64,000 bases of DNA, taken from the NCBI RefSeq assembly GCF_000426745.1, contig NZ_KE384564.1:17246-81245 (forward strand), read 5' to 3'. Shown piece by piece: positions 9,565 to 17,372 of the stretch. Source of the DNA: Veillonella montpellierensis DSM 17217 (GTDB lineage: Bacteria > Bacillota > Negativicutes > Veillonellales > Veillonellaceae). The notes beneath the pieces are model-generated. The model saw only the letters and a list, made by a program, of their open reading frames with translations, had not been told where the DNA came from and searched no databases. Both the position numbers and the translations under genes were made by a program. The first letter of the stretch is position 1, and each line of letters opens with the position of its first letter.

Positions 9565-9600
9565 AAATACACTGAAAGAAATTATTCTTTCAGTGTATTT
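9565..9600 (-). terminator. Terminator downstream of the transglycosylase gene
   Basis: A perfect 16-bp stem (AAATACACTGAAAGAA) with a four-base ATTA loop. The A/T-rich stem base gives T-rich flanks on both strands, so it can act in both directions. It lies about 245 bp past the stop at 9846; 9601-9845 holds nothing else visible. Confidence 0.75.
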
Positions 9601-9845
9601 ATATTGATAGTAGTGTCTATACTTTGTATGCGTAAGCAATATCATAGCCTATACGCCAGAAACGTAGATGTGTCTACGGCACAAATCTAAGTCCTATTCT
9701 AGTTACCAATGATAAATGGATGCAAAGGATCCATCATCCATATCCTAATACGGCTTGTACTAGTACCTAGAATCATACCGCTCACCAGCATACATAGTTA
9801 GTTTGCATAAAGGAATACACCTGTCTACTATGAACGAATCTCTAG

Positions 9846-10907
9846 TTAATTTCCAATATACCCTGGCGCTCTATCACCGCGCTTAGCCTCTTCAGATGAT
9901 GCATTATCCTTTGTACGAACAGGATTGTCCGTATCCTTTGAGGAATTCTTATCAGCAGAGGACTTGTCTTTCTTTGGCGTTAACAATTCCGTCGCCTTGT
10001 GCCCCGTTACCGCTTCTACTACTGAATCAAGAGAAATGCTTGCTCCATCCTTAGGTAACACAGTATCATCAAATTCTGGCTCATCCTCCATACCAAGGGG
10101 ATCATGAAACGCTGATTTTGCTTCTGCTGGACTAATCATATCCTGTGCTACCATCTGCATAAGCACCGTATATTGTCGTTCCTTAGCGGCCTGATAGTTA
10201 TCTCGTGGATTATAATAGGTAGGCGCTTGTGGTAATCCCGCTAGCATAGCTGATTGCGCTAAAGATAGGCGAGCTGGCGTGGTGTCAAAATAGCCTTGTG
10301 CCGCCGCCTTAATCCCCGTATAATTATTACCAAAATAAACGGAGTTAAGATACATGGTAATAATCTCATCCTTTGAATAATGCCGTTCTACTAGAAAGGC
10401 TAACACCATTTCTTCTAATTTACGAGAAAATGTACGATGACTCGACAAAAAAATATTCTTTACCAGTTGCTGGGTAATCGTGCTACCCCCTTCAACCGTT
10501 TGTCCTGCCATGGTATTCATATATAGGGCACGTCCTATGCCTTGTACATCAATGGCGCCATGATCATAAAATCGTTTATCCTCTGCTGCTATTAACGCTT
10601 TCTTAGCGAAATCACTAATATTTCCCTCCCTCACTTGGTTATCCGGGCTAACACGTCGATTGATAGCTTCGGCTACAGCATCTTCAATGTGAAATAAACG
10701 ATACAAACGATCTAACACAGTCAATTGATCTTCCGAGGCCGTACTGCGCTCATCTTCAGGTAGTGTACTACTTGTTTCTTCCGTCTCTATAGTGTCCGTA
10801 TGGCTTGCTATATATTCATCATAGGCAATTAAACCGCCTACCACGAGAAATAAGGCAATAACCGCGCCAATCACTATACGACATATACATTTTATTAAAA
10901 TCATCAT
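9846..10907 (-). CDS. Membrane-anchored peptidoglycan glycosyltransferase (GT51), no transpeptidase domain
   Basis: Polymerises lipid II into glycan strands at the outer face of the cytoplasmic membrane. The 353 aa comprise an N-terminal membrane anchor (about residues 7-29), an acidic Ser/Thr/Glu linker, then a GT51 domain with EDKRFYDHGAID (catalytic Glu), GGSTITQQLVKN, and RKLEEMVLAFLVERHYSKDEI. Instead of a penicillin-binding transpeptidase domain it ends in a Lys/Ser/Asp-rich tail (about residues 290-353). It is therefore a monofunctional transglycosylase with an unusual tail, or a class A PBP that lost its second domain. The start ATG is one of two adjacent methionine codons, without a strong ribosome binding site. 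Confidence 0.85.
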   Translation of the reverse strand: MMILIKCICRIVIGAVIALFLVVGGLIAYDEYIASHTDTIETEETSSTLPEDERSTASEDQLTVLDRLYRLFHIEDAVAEAINRRVSPDNQVREGNISDFAKKALIAAEDKRFYDHGAIDVQGIGRALYMNTMAGQTVEGGSTITQQLVKNIFLSSHRTFSRKLEEMVLAFLVERHYSKDEIITMYLNSVYFGNNYTGIKAAAQGYFDTTPARLSLAQSAMLAGLPQAPTYYNPRDNYQAAKERQYTVLMQMVAQDMISPAEAKSAFHDPLGMEDEPEFDDTVLPKDGASISLDSVVEAVTGHKATELLTPKKDKSSADKNSSKDTDNPVRTKDNASSEEAKRGDRAPGYIGN

Positions 10908-11018
10908 ATACTTATCATATCACATTTAAGTGAGAATTGACATTTATATATATGCTAATTCTATTGTATCGATTTTTCATGTATAATATAGATAAGTATA
11001 TATAAAGGAGTAAAAATT

Positions 11019-11297
11019 ATGAAACAATGTATGGATGCCCCCAATTTACATCGTCGTATTAGTAAAATTATTGGTCAAGTACAAGCCATCGATCGTATGA
11101 TTGAAGAGGATGTGCCTTGCGAAGATATTCTCAGCCAAATTAATGCCGCTAAATCAGCCTTACATAAGGTAGGCCAAGTCGTACTGGAAGGCCATATCAA
11201 TCACTGTGTACGCGATGGCATTGAACATGGCGACGTAGATAAAACAATTTCTGATTTTACAAAAGCAGTCGAACGATTTGCCAATATGGGCAAGTAA
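11019..11297 (+). CDS. CsoR/RcnR-family metal-sensing transcriptional repressor
   Basis: All-helical DNA-binding metal sensor of 92 aa. It shows the family N-terminal Arg/Lys-rich helix (HRRISKIIGQVQAIDRMI) and candidate ligands Cys34, His59 and Cys63 (VPCED, EGHINHC). These match the Cys-His-Cys Cu(I) site of CsoR, although other family members sense Ni, Co or sulfide. AAAGGAG precedes the ATG. A consensus TTGACA at 10937 could belong to its promoter. It lies 24 bp before dapF on the same strand; no metal exporter is adjacent. A distant CopZ-like HMA protein is at 57336. The effector is therefore inferred. Confidence 0.85.
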   Translation: MKQCMDAPNLHRRISKIIGQVQAIDRMIEEDVPCEDILSQINAAKSALHKVGQVVLEGHINHCVRDGIEHGDVDKTISDFTKAVERFANMGK

Positions 11298-11321
11298 CCG
11301 ACTAGAAACGAGGTATTTCCT

Positions 11322-12158
11322 ATGAAATTTACTAAAATGCATGGTTTGGGCAATGATTTTGTCATGTTCACAGATCCTAACGGTGCCCATAAGGATTATA
11401 CACAGGCTGCCATTACCTTGTGCGATCGTCATACGGGGATTGGCGCCGATGGTATCATTGTGGTCATTCCCTCTGAAATAGCCGATATTCGTATGCGCAT
11501 CATAAATGCTGATGGTAGCGAGGCAGAAATGTGTGGCAACGGCATTCGTTGCTTTGCCAAATATGCCTATGAAACAGGGGCGATGCCAAAAACAACATTT
11601 TCCATCGAAACATTAGCGGGTATTATGAAACCAACCTTAACGATACAAGATGGAATTGTAACAGAAGTAACCGTTGATATGGGACATCCTTTCTTTGATG
11701 CTAAGGATATTCCTATGAATATAAGCGCTCACAAAGTCATTGATTATCCCATAACTGTAGCAGGCCAAGAAATGCATATCAGCTCCTGCTTGTTAGGTGT
11801 GCCCCACACAGAGGTCTATGTGGACGATGTAATGACCGTTCCACTCACTACCTTAGGTCCCCTAATTGAAACGCATCCTCTATTTCCACGTCATACCAAT
11901 GTTAACTTTGTACAAATTATCAATGACCATCATATAAAAGTATGCACGTGGGAACGTGGCGCTGGGGCTACCTTAGCCTGTGGTACTGGTTCCTGTGCGT
12001 GTGCTGTTATGAGTCACGAAAAAGGATTAACCACTCGTGAAGTAGATGTAGAACTTGCACTAGGCACATTACACATTACCTATCTACCAGACGGCACCGT
12101 CCTCATGAGAGGCCCTGCAGAAATTGTATTTGAAACAGAGCTTCCCATGACTATTTAA
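11322..12158 (+). CDS. dapF: Diaminopimelate epimerase
   Basis: Converts LL- to meso-diaminopimelate for lysine and peptidoglycan in the cytoplasm. It has 278 aa, the normal length. The N-terminal segment is KMHGLGNDFV. Both catalytic cysteines are seen: the first in EMCGNGIRCFAKY (near residue 73) and the second in LACGTGSCACAV (near residue 220). It starts 24 bp after the csoR-like gene and is probably co-transcribed with it. A pairing of a metal sensor with a cell-wall gene is not functionally obvious. Confidence 0.97.
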   Translation: MKFTKMHGLGNDFVMFTDPNGAHKDYTQAAITLCDRHTGIGADGIIVVIPSEIADIRMRIINADGSEAEMCGNGIRCFAKYAYETGAMPKTTFSIETLAGIMKPTLTIQDGIVTEVTVDMGHPFFDAKDIPMNISAHKVIDYPITVAGQEMHISSCLLGVPHTEVYVDDVMTVPLTTLGPLIETHPLFPRHTNVNFVQIINDHHIKVCTWERGAGATLACGTGSCACAVMSHEKGLTTREVDVELALGTLHITYLPDGTVLMRGPAEIVFETELPMTI

Positions 12159-12227
12159 CAAGCATCTCCATATCGATGTCTATCATAGGGCACTAAGAAA
12201 GACTCATTGCTCTACAAAGAATAAAAA

Positions 12228-12462
12228 GGGACTGTAACAAAATAACCCATAAATAAAATAGAGGAAAGTTGAACAAAAAGCATCAACGTTCCTCTATTTT
12301 TATATTTTAATAGGCCAAAGGGCCCGAAGGCCCTTTGCATTGGTATAATGTAATTATGAACAAACCTACTAGCAATGCACATACTTATACCAAATTGGTA
12401 AGGCCTCACTCACTAGTTTTACCATGGGATTATGGCATTTTGATCAAATAAACAACGCCTTT
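12228..12462 (+). mobile_element. Decayed insertion-sequence left end (copy B)
   Basis: It starts with GGGACTGTAACAAAAT, a sequence like insertion-sequence termini. Then come a GAGGAA-GTTGA stem-loop, a GC-rich hairpin (AAAGGGCC-CGAA-GGCCCTTT, 12315-12334) and a 31-codon ORF (12356-12451) that ends MNKPTSN...LPWDYGILIK-stop. The ORF reads as the first residues of a transposase. It matches copy A at 3240-3530 in order and orientation. The rest of the element is gone. Confidence 0.55.
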
Positions 12463-12795
12463 TTATTCTCTAACTTGAACCTGCTAGCAAGTTAGATTGC
12501 CCAAAGAGCGAATCGCACGATTAATAACCATACACCACTGGTAATCGTATCCTAGTGCAGTAATTGGTATATACACTGCTTCGGTAGCACGACTCATTAC
12601 AAATCATATCCTATAAAGAAATATCTTGCTCTGAGTACGCTATCCCTACATTACGTGTAACAGTAAAAATAGCACCCTATTCTTCTAATTGCTTGGTTAC
12701 TTTATGATTCTACCGCGTTTCAAAGCAAAGTGGGAAGACTATCAATTAATTGACTCCATGATTAGCTATGAAATGATTCATATTATATGAGAAAG
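12463..12795. other. Gene-free spacer between IS remnant and terminator
   Basis: About 330 bp with no supported gene. A 28-codon frame that ends near 12790 (MILPRFKAKWEDYQ...) could be the end of a lost gene, but it has no ribosome binding site. Confidence 0.3.
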
Positions 12796-12836
12796 GCTGA
12801 AAGAAATGACATGTCATTTCTTTCAGCTCTTTTTTA
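12796..12836. terminator. Bidirectional terminator
   Basis: A perfect 16-bp palindrome GCTGAAAGAAATGACA with its complement directly abutting. It is followed by TCTTTTTT on the plus strand and CTTTCT on the minus strand. It ends the citrate-locus transcripts (minus strand, stop at 12865). Confidence 0.8.
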
Positions 12837-12864
12837 TAACTCTGTCTGTTACATATGAAAATCA

Positions 12865-14205
12865 TTAGATAGTAAATAGACCTAATAAGGCACCAAAAGT
12901 AAGAGAAATTAAAGAAAGTACAAATAATCGTGGTGCACAGAATTTTAACATGTCTTTAATTTCTACGCCTGCCAAGCCACAAGCCAAGAATGTTGTTGCC
13001 GCATGAGGTGTTACTAATACGCCATAGTTTTTGGAAATCAACATAGCCATCGCCATATTATGTCCATCAATACCAAATTGTTGTCCTACGCTAATAGCGA
13101 GTGGTACAAGACCAAAGAAGTAGGAGTCAGTACCTAATAACATACCGATTGGCACACCAAAAATACCGAATACAGTTTGCAAATGTCCACCAATAGCATC
13201 TGGCACTAAGCCGATTAACAAGGATGCCATGGATTTCATCATACCTGTTCCGTCTAAAACACCTAAGAAGATACCGGATGCCAATAGGATCATAGGCATG
13301 GTCAAGGCTGTATCTGCATGCATTTTAATCGCCTTGGATTGCGCTTTCGCCCCAGGGAAATTAATAATTAAAGCTATGGCCAACCCTAGCATAAATGCGC
13401 CATATAATGGTACTTTTGTAAAGCAAAGAAGGCCAATAACACCAAGGGTAATCAACAAGTTAATCCAGATTAACTTAGGTCGTTTCATAGCGTCAAATTC
13501 TGCTTGAGAATGACCTATATCACTATCCTCAACGGTGCTATCAAGTAAAGCAGCTTTACCAGTGGCATGTAGACCAGCACCGCGACGTTTTTCAACCCAT
13601 CCCATATAGGCCGCAAATAGAACGACAATGACAAGTCCTACGCCTTGTAACGGGATTAATTGTTGCCACAATGCATTTACATCTGCATTGAGTACAACAC
13701 CTGTACGCGCTACAGGACCGCCCCATGGCACCAAGTTCATAATACTCATCGCTGCCCCGATAATAACTAGCAACGTAACTGGTCGAATATGTAACTTCTT
13801 ATACACTGGCAACATGGCTGGAATGGTAATTAATAATGTAGAAGCTAAGGAACCATCCATATGCGCAATAACGGCAATCAAGGAAGTGGCAATCGTAACC
13901 GCCATAATATTATTGCCCGCTTTTTTGGATAGCCAATTAACCATAGGATCAAATAACCCTACATCCCCCATGAGAGCAAAGAATACGATTGAAAAGATAA
14001 ATAATACCGCTGTAGACCAAGTTTTGGATACGCCAGCTTTCACGAACGCAAAGATTTCGTGTGGTCCAAAACCTACAATCACAGCCGCTACAATAGGCAC
14101 AATAACAAAAATAGGAACAGGATTTGTTTTTGATTGAATCAACGCCCAAACGATGGTTACAATCATCAAAATTCCCATTACACCAAGAAGTGTTTCTCCA
14201 TACAT
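12865..14205 (-). CDS. CitMHS-family citrate (metal-citrate) transporter
   Basis: Inner-membrane carrier of 446 aa with about twelve hydrophobic spans. It has the CitMHS-type N-terminus (PVPIFVIVPIVAAVIVGFG), a conserved AHMDGS segment and a C-terminal LISKNYGVLVTPHAATTFL. The family takes up citrate as divalent-metal or proton complexes. The start is placed at the ATG at 14205, because GGAGG lies 8 bases upstream; an ATG five codons earlier overlaps that site. It lies 316 bp downstream of citF in the same direction, with a hairpin between. Together with the DASS transporter upstream it gives the locus two unrelated dicarboxylate/citrate transporters. Confidence 0.85.
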   Translation of the reverse strand: MYGETLLGVMGILMIVTIVWALIQSKTNPVPIFVIVPIVAAVIVGFGPHEIFAFVKAGVSKTWSTAVLFIFSIVFFALMGDVGLFDPMVNWLSKKAGNNIMAVTIATSLIAVIAHMDGSLASTLLITIPAMLPVYKKLHIRPVTLLVIIGAAMSIMNLVPWGGPVARTGVVLNADVNALWQQLIPLQGVGLVIVVLFAAYMGWVEKRRGAGLHATGKAALLDSTVEDSDIGHSQAEFDAMKRPKLIWINLLITLGVIGLLCFTKVPLYGAFMLGLAIALIINFPGAKAQSKAIKMHADTALTMPMILLASGIFLGVLDGTGMMKSMASLLIGLVPDAIGGHLQTVFGIFGVPIGMLLGTDSYFFGLVPLAISVGQQFGIDGHNMAMAMLISKNYGVLVTPHAATTFLACGLAGVEIKDMLKFCAPRLFVLSLISLTFGALLGLFTI

Positions 14206-14367
14206 AAGCAAATCCTCCATGTATATAATAACAAAAAGTGGGTTCTAACTTATAACAATGTGCTCATTGGTAACAACACAGAGAAAATAATAATTATACA
14301 TACAAGTACATGACTTACTAACACTCATTCGTTATACTTAGAAAACTAACTATAACATACTATTGAT

Positions 14368-14408
14368 ATCGAGCCGATACCATATCTATTAATATGGCAC
14401 GACTCGAT
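14368..14408. promoter_or_regulatory. Two-tier stem-loop between citF and the CitMHS gene
   Basis: ATCGAG...CTCGAT encloses CCATAT...ATATGG. No T-run follows on either strand, so it is not an obvious terminator. It may stabilise or process mRNA, or be an operator. The spacer 14206-14521 holds nothing else recognised. Confidence 0.35.
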
Positions 14409-14521
14409 GTTCTATACCGATATAACTATTATTACCATACTGTATTAACTACTACAGCTGTATGATAGCTTATCAATCAAATGCTCTCTAGTCTATTCCA
14501 GTAACCATGTACTCATGCGTA

Positions 14522-16072
14522 CTATACTAATGGTTTGCGAACCACGTCAATCACAGAGCCGTCACGATATTCTACGACAGCTACAATATCTTCATCTTTA
14601 TCAGATACGGTAACTGATTCTGGTTTGCCGACTAAATCAAAAGCAATTTGTTGTAATTCTTCAATTGTATAAATTGGCAAGTTGCTATCTCTTAAGGCAT
14701 CGATTAAATCTTTGCGATTTGGATTGATAGCAATGCCTCGTTCTGTAACAATCACATCTACAGATGTACCTGGTGTGATAATGGTTTGTACGCGATCTAA
14801 AATCATTGGCAATCGACCACGTACTAATGGACATGTAATGACAGTGCATTTAGCGCCTGCTGCTGTATCACTATGGCCGCCAGAAGCACCCATCAACACG
14901 CCATTTGAGTCCGTCATGCAGTTGACATTGAAATCAACATCTACTTCTGTAGCACCCAAGAATACTACGTCAAGATAATTCGTCATGCAATCAGTCCAAG
15001 GATTAGCATACATGGACGCACTCATTTCAATATGATTAGGATTTGTATGTAATGAAGCTGCCGCTGTTATATCAAATGTTTGTGTATCATAGACTGCATC
15101 GATTAGATTGTCTTCTAACATGCCTGCCAAGATACCAGTAGCACCGCCAATACCAAAACCAGCTTTGATACCTTTCGCTTTCAATTTTTCACCGATGAAC
15201 TTAGCCACTGTCAATGGAGCACCGCCAGCGCCTAATTGGAATGCAAAGCCTTCTTTAATAATCCCTGCTTCATCTAAAAAGGCTGCCGCCATTTCAGCGA
15301 TTTTAATTTGTATTGGGTTTTTAGTAAATCCTACTGCCCCTGACGCAATGCCTTCTGGGTCCCCAATGGATTCTACTTCTACGATATAATCTACATCGGT
15401 TTGTGGTACAGAGTAAGGATATACATAATCTACTAAATTATCAGTAATAGCCACGGTTACATCTGCATAATGTGAATCTACCATAGCATAGCCTAAGGCA
15501 CCACATGCTGATTTACCTTCAGAACCAGTAAAATTACCGCGACGGTCACAAGTAGGAGCCCCCATAAATGCTACGTCAATATGAACTTCTCCAGATTCAA
15601 TAGCTCTTGCACGGCCACCATGAGAACGAATGACTACAGGACGTTTTAATACGCCTGGATTGTTAGTAAGAAATTTACCAAGGGCAGAACGCAAGCCTGA
15701 TGTTTCAATGGCTGTAACGGTACCATCTTTAATCATATCCACTAAGAAGTCATGGCAAGGGCTTAAGGAGCTAGATGCAACGGTAATGTCTTTAATGCCT
15801 TTCGCTTGAATGCGTTCCATCACCATTTGGCATATATAGTCGCCATTACGTAAATGATGGTGAAAGGACACTGTCATACCATCTTTTAAGCCTGCTTTTT
15901 CAATTGCTTCATCAATGGAAGCTACAATTTTATTAGGCTGTTGTCCATACGCACGTACTGTACGGCCTACACGATGTGTGTTTGGTGTAATCGCAAATTC
16001 GCCTTGATATACTTCTTTACCGCTAAGGTACGGCAAGTTTGTTGGGATGTCACGACCTGCTTTATTTAACAT
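14522..16072 (-). CDS. citF: Citrate lyase alpha subunit (citrate:acetyl-ACP transferase)
   Basis: Swaps acetyl for citryl on the carrier in anaerobic citrate cleavage. The chosen start (ATG at 16072, 516 aa) has GGAG 9 bases upstream; an ATG at 16090 lacks one. Strongly conserved CitF segments are MTVSFHHHLRNGDY, TVASSSLSPCHDFLV, IRSHGGRARAIESGE, AFMGAPTCDRRGN, NPNHIEMSASMYANP, LMGASGGHSDTAAGAK and PLVRGRLPMILDRV. It overlaps the citE end by 11 bp. The order in transcription is citD-citE-citF. citC, citX and citG are not in the window. The adjacent CitD lacks the usual prosthetic-group serine, so the natural acyl donor is uncertain. Confidence 0.95.
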   Translation of the reverse strand: MLNKAGRDIPTNLPYLSGKEVYQGEFAITPNTHRVGRTVRAYGQQPNKIVASIDEAIEKAGLKDGMTVSFHHHLRNGDYICQMVMERIQAKGIKDITVASSSLSPCHDFLVDMIKDGTVTAIETSGLRSALGKFLTNNPGVLKRPVVIRSHGGRARAIESGEVHIDVAFMGAPTCDRRGNFTGSEGKSACGALGYAMVDSHYADVTVAITDNLVDYVYPYSVPQTDVDYIVEVESIGDPEGIASGAVGFTKNPIQIKIAEMAAAFLDEAGIIKEGFAFQLGAGGAPLTVAKFIGEKLKAKGIKAGFGIGGATGILAGMLEDNLIDAVYDTQTFDITAAASLHTNPNHIEMSASMYANPWTDCMTNYLDVVFLGATEVDVDFNVNCMTDSNGVLMGASGGHSDTAAGAKCTVITCPLVRGRLPMILDRVQTIITPGTSVDVIVTERGIAINPNRKDLIDALRDSNLPIYTIEELQQIAFDLVGKPESVTVSDKDEDIVAVVEYRDGSVIDVVRKPLV

Positions 16073-16994
16073 TAATTTCAGCTCCTTCATCTACTTCTAC
16101 TTTAATACCTGCTGCCCGTGCTTTATCAATAATGCGTTGTGCACGGACTACGATAGGTCCATCAATCATTTTTCCGTCTACTGCAATAACGCCTAAATTA
16201 TTTTTCAATGCATTCGCATAGCTATTCAATACTTTAACAGAATGAGCAATTTCTTTTTCATCTGGTGTAAATACTTGATGAGCCAATTTAATTTGGCTAG
16301 GATGAATACACGATTTTCCATCAAAGCCAAGGGCTTTAATATAGGTTACTTCTTCTACAAAGCCTTCAGGATCTTTCACATCAGAGAAGACTGTATCTAC
16401 GCAACGGATACCCGCTTCACGGGCAGCCAATAAAATCGATTGACGCGCAAACGCCAATTCTACGGCTGGTTTCGATTTACCTGTACGAAGATCAGCGCGA
16501 TAATCTTCTGCACCAAGAGCAATGCCTACCACGCGAGGGCCATGGCAAATTTCTCGCACATTATATAAACCTTTTACGGATTCAATGGCAACGATGATAT
16601 TAATAGTGCCTTCTTCCCATCCATTTTCTTTTTCCACTTCTTCAATCTTACGAGCTACTAATTCCACTTCTGATACGTCTTCTGTTTTTGGTAAGCGAAT
16701 CAAATCAGGTTTAGCAGGAATAATTACTTCCATATCTTTAATACCATATGGTGTTTGTGTAGGATGATTGATACGAACCACTGTTTCTGCACGGAATTTC
16801 ATAGACTTTAATGCTTCTGCGGTCATTAATCGAGCCGTATCTTTTTCTGTAACAGGAATGGAATCTTCTATATCAAACATCAAACTATCTGAACCGTGAA
16901 TATCCGCACTGTTAATCATTTTAGGTGAATTGCCCGGTACGAACATCATCGACCGAGAAATACGAGCTTTTGCTGCTTCTGTTAATGCACTCAT
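16062..16994 (-). CDS. citE: Citrate lyase beta subunit (citryl-ACP lyase)
   Basis: Splits the citryl thioester to oxaloacetate and the acetyl thioester. It is a 310 aa TIM-barrel protein of the CitE/HpcH family. RSMMFVPGNSPKM starts the barrel. LMFDIEDSIP and VAIESVKGLYNVREI carry the conserved acidic Mg2+ and active-site residues, and GIALGAEDYRADL and CIHPSQI are conserved family blocks. The ATG overlaps the citD stop (TAATG) and the gene end overlaps citF. Stand-alone CitE-like proteins act on CoA esters, which is relevant given the odd CitD next to it. Confidence 0.95.
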   Translation of the reverse strand: MSALTEAAKARISRSMMFVPGNSPKMINSADIHGSDSLMFDIEDSIPVTEKDTARLMTAEALKSMKFRAETVVRINHPTQTPYGIKDMEVIIPAKPDLIRLPKTEDVSEVELVARKIEEVEKENGWEEGTINIIVAIESVKGLYNVREICHGPRVVGIALGAEDYRADLRTGKSKPAVELAFARQSILLAAREAGIRCVDTVFSDVKDPEGFVEEVTYIKALGFDGKSCIHPSQIKLAHQVFTPDEKEIAHSVKVLNSYANALKNNLGVIAVDGKMIDGPIVVRAQRIIDKARAAGIKVEVDEGAEINVK

Positions 16995-17263
16995 TATTCT
17001 TGGCTCCCCCTTTCTAAGGCACCCATAACACGGGCTTTAATCGCATAGTCCCAAGCTGCTTTATCATCACAAATTACTTTCACACCGTCAAAGCCTTGTT
17101 CTTTCACTGTGTTAATAATCAATTCTTCAATATGTTTGCCATATTGACGCATCACTTTTGAAGTTAATTCCACTTCAATACCTGCACTAATTGGTTCCAC
17201 TGTAACGAGAACATCTTGCTTTTCATCAAAACCAGCCGTAGCAGTTTTCACTAAATGCTTCAT
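16994..17263 (-). CDS. citD: Citrate lyase gamma subunit (acyl carrier protein), attachment serine absent
   Basis: Small carrier subunit of 89 aa (known CitD about 97). The body matches the family: VTVEPISAGIEVELTSKVMRQYGKHIEE, ICDDKAAWDYAIKARVMGAL. In characterised CitD the phosphoribosyl-dephospho-CoA arm is on Ser14 of AGTLESSD. Here the matching stretch is AGFDEKQD, with Lys15 at the serine position and no nearby serine; Thr7 and Thr9 are the nearest hydroxyl residues. I re-read the codons (GGT TTT GAT GAA AAG CAA GAT) and see no frameshift. A good ribosome binding site (AGAAAGGA) precedes it and it is coupled to citE. Either the carrier has lost its arm or it is modified differently. Confidence 0.85.
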   Translation of the reverse strand: MKHLVKTATAGFDEKQDVLVTVEPISAGIEVELTSKVMRQYGKHIEELIINTVKEQGFDGVKVICDDKAAWDYAIKARVMGALERGSQE

Positions 17264-17288
17264 AGTATATCCTTTCTTAGGTACATCT

Positions 17289-17315
17289 GAAAGTTACTAC
17301 ATCGTAGTAACTTTC
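17289..17315. promoter_or_regulatory. Perfect hairpin between citT-type gene and citD
   Basis: GAAAGTTACTAC and GTAGTAACTTTC flank a three-base loop, with no T-run behind, so an mRNA processing or stability element is more likely than a terminator. A second small stem (ACATTG-CA-CAATGT then TTTTT on the minus strand, 17346-17362) right after the transporter stop could end some transcripts. Confidence 0.45.
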
Positions 17316-17372
17316 CCTACAACATAAAATACAATAGGTCTATAAAAAACATTGTGCAATGTCTTTACCTTG

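Noticed and set aside
12460-12790. Remnant of a second gene before the terminator at 12796
   Set aside because: A 28-codon frame without start signal is too little to support a pseudogene call.
13628-14137. Plus-strand frame of 169 codons opposite the CitMHS transporter
   Set aside because: Antisense shadow of a membrane protein; no ribosome binding site or recognisable product.
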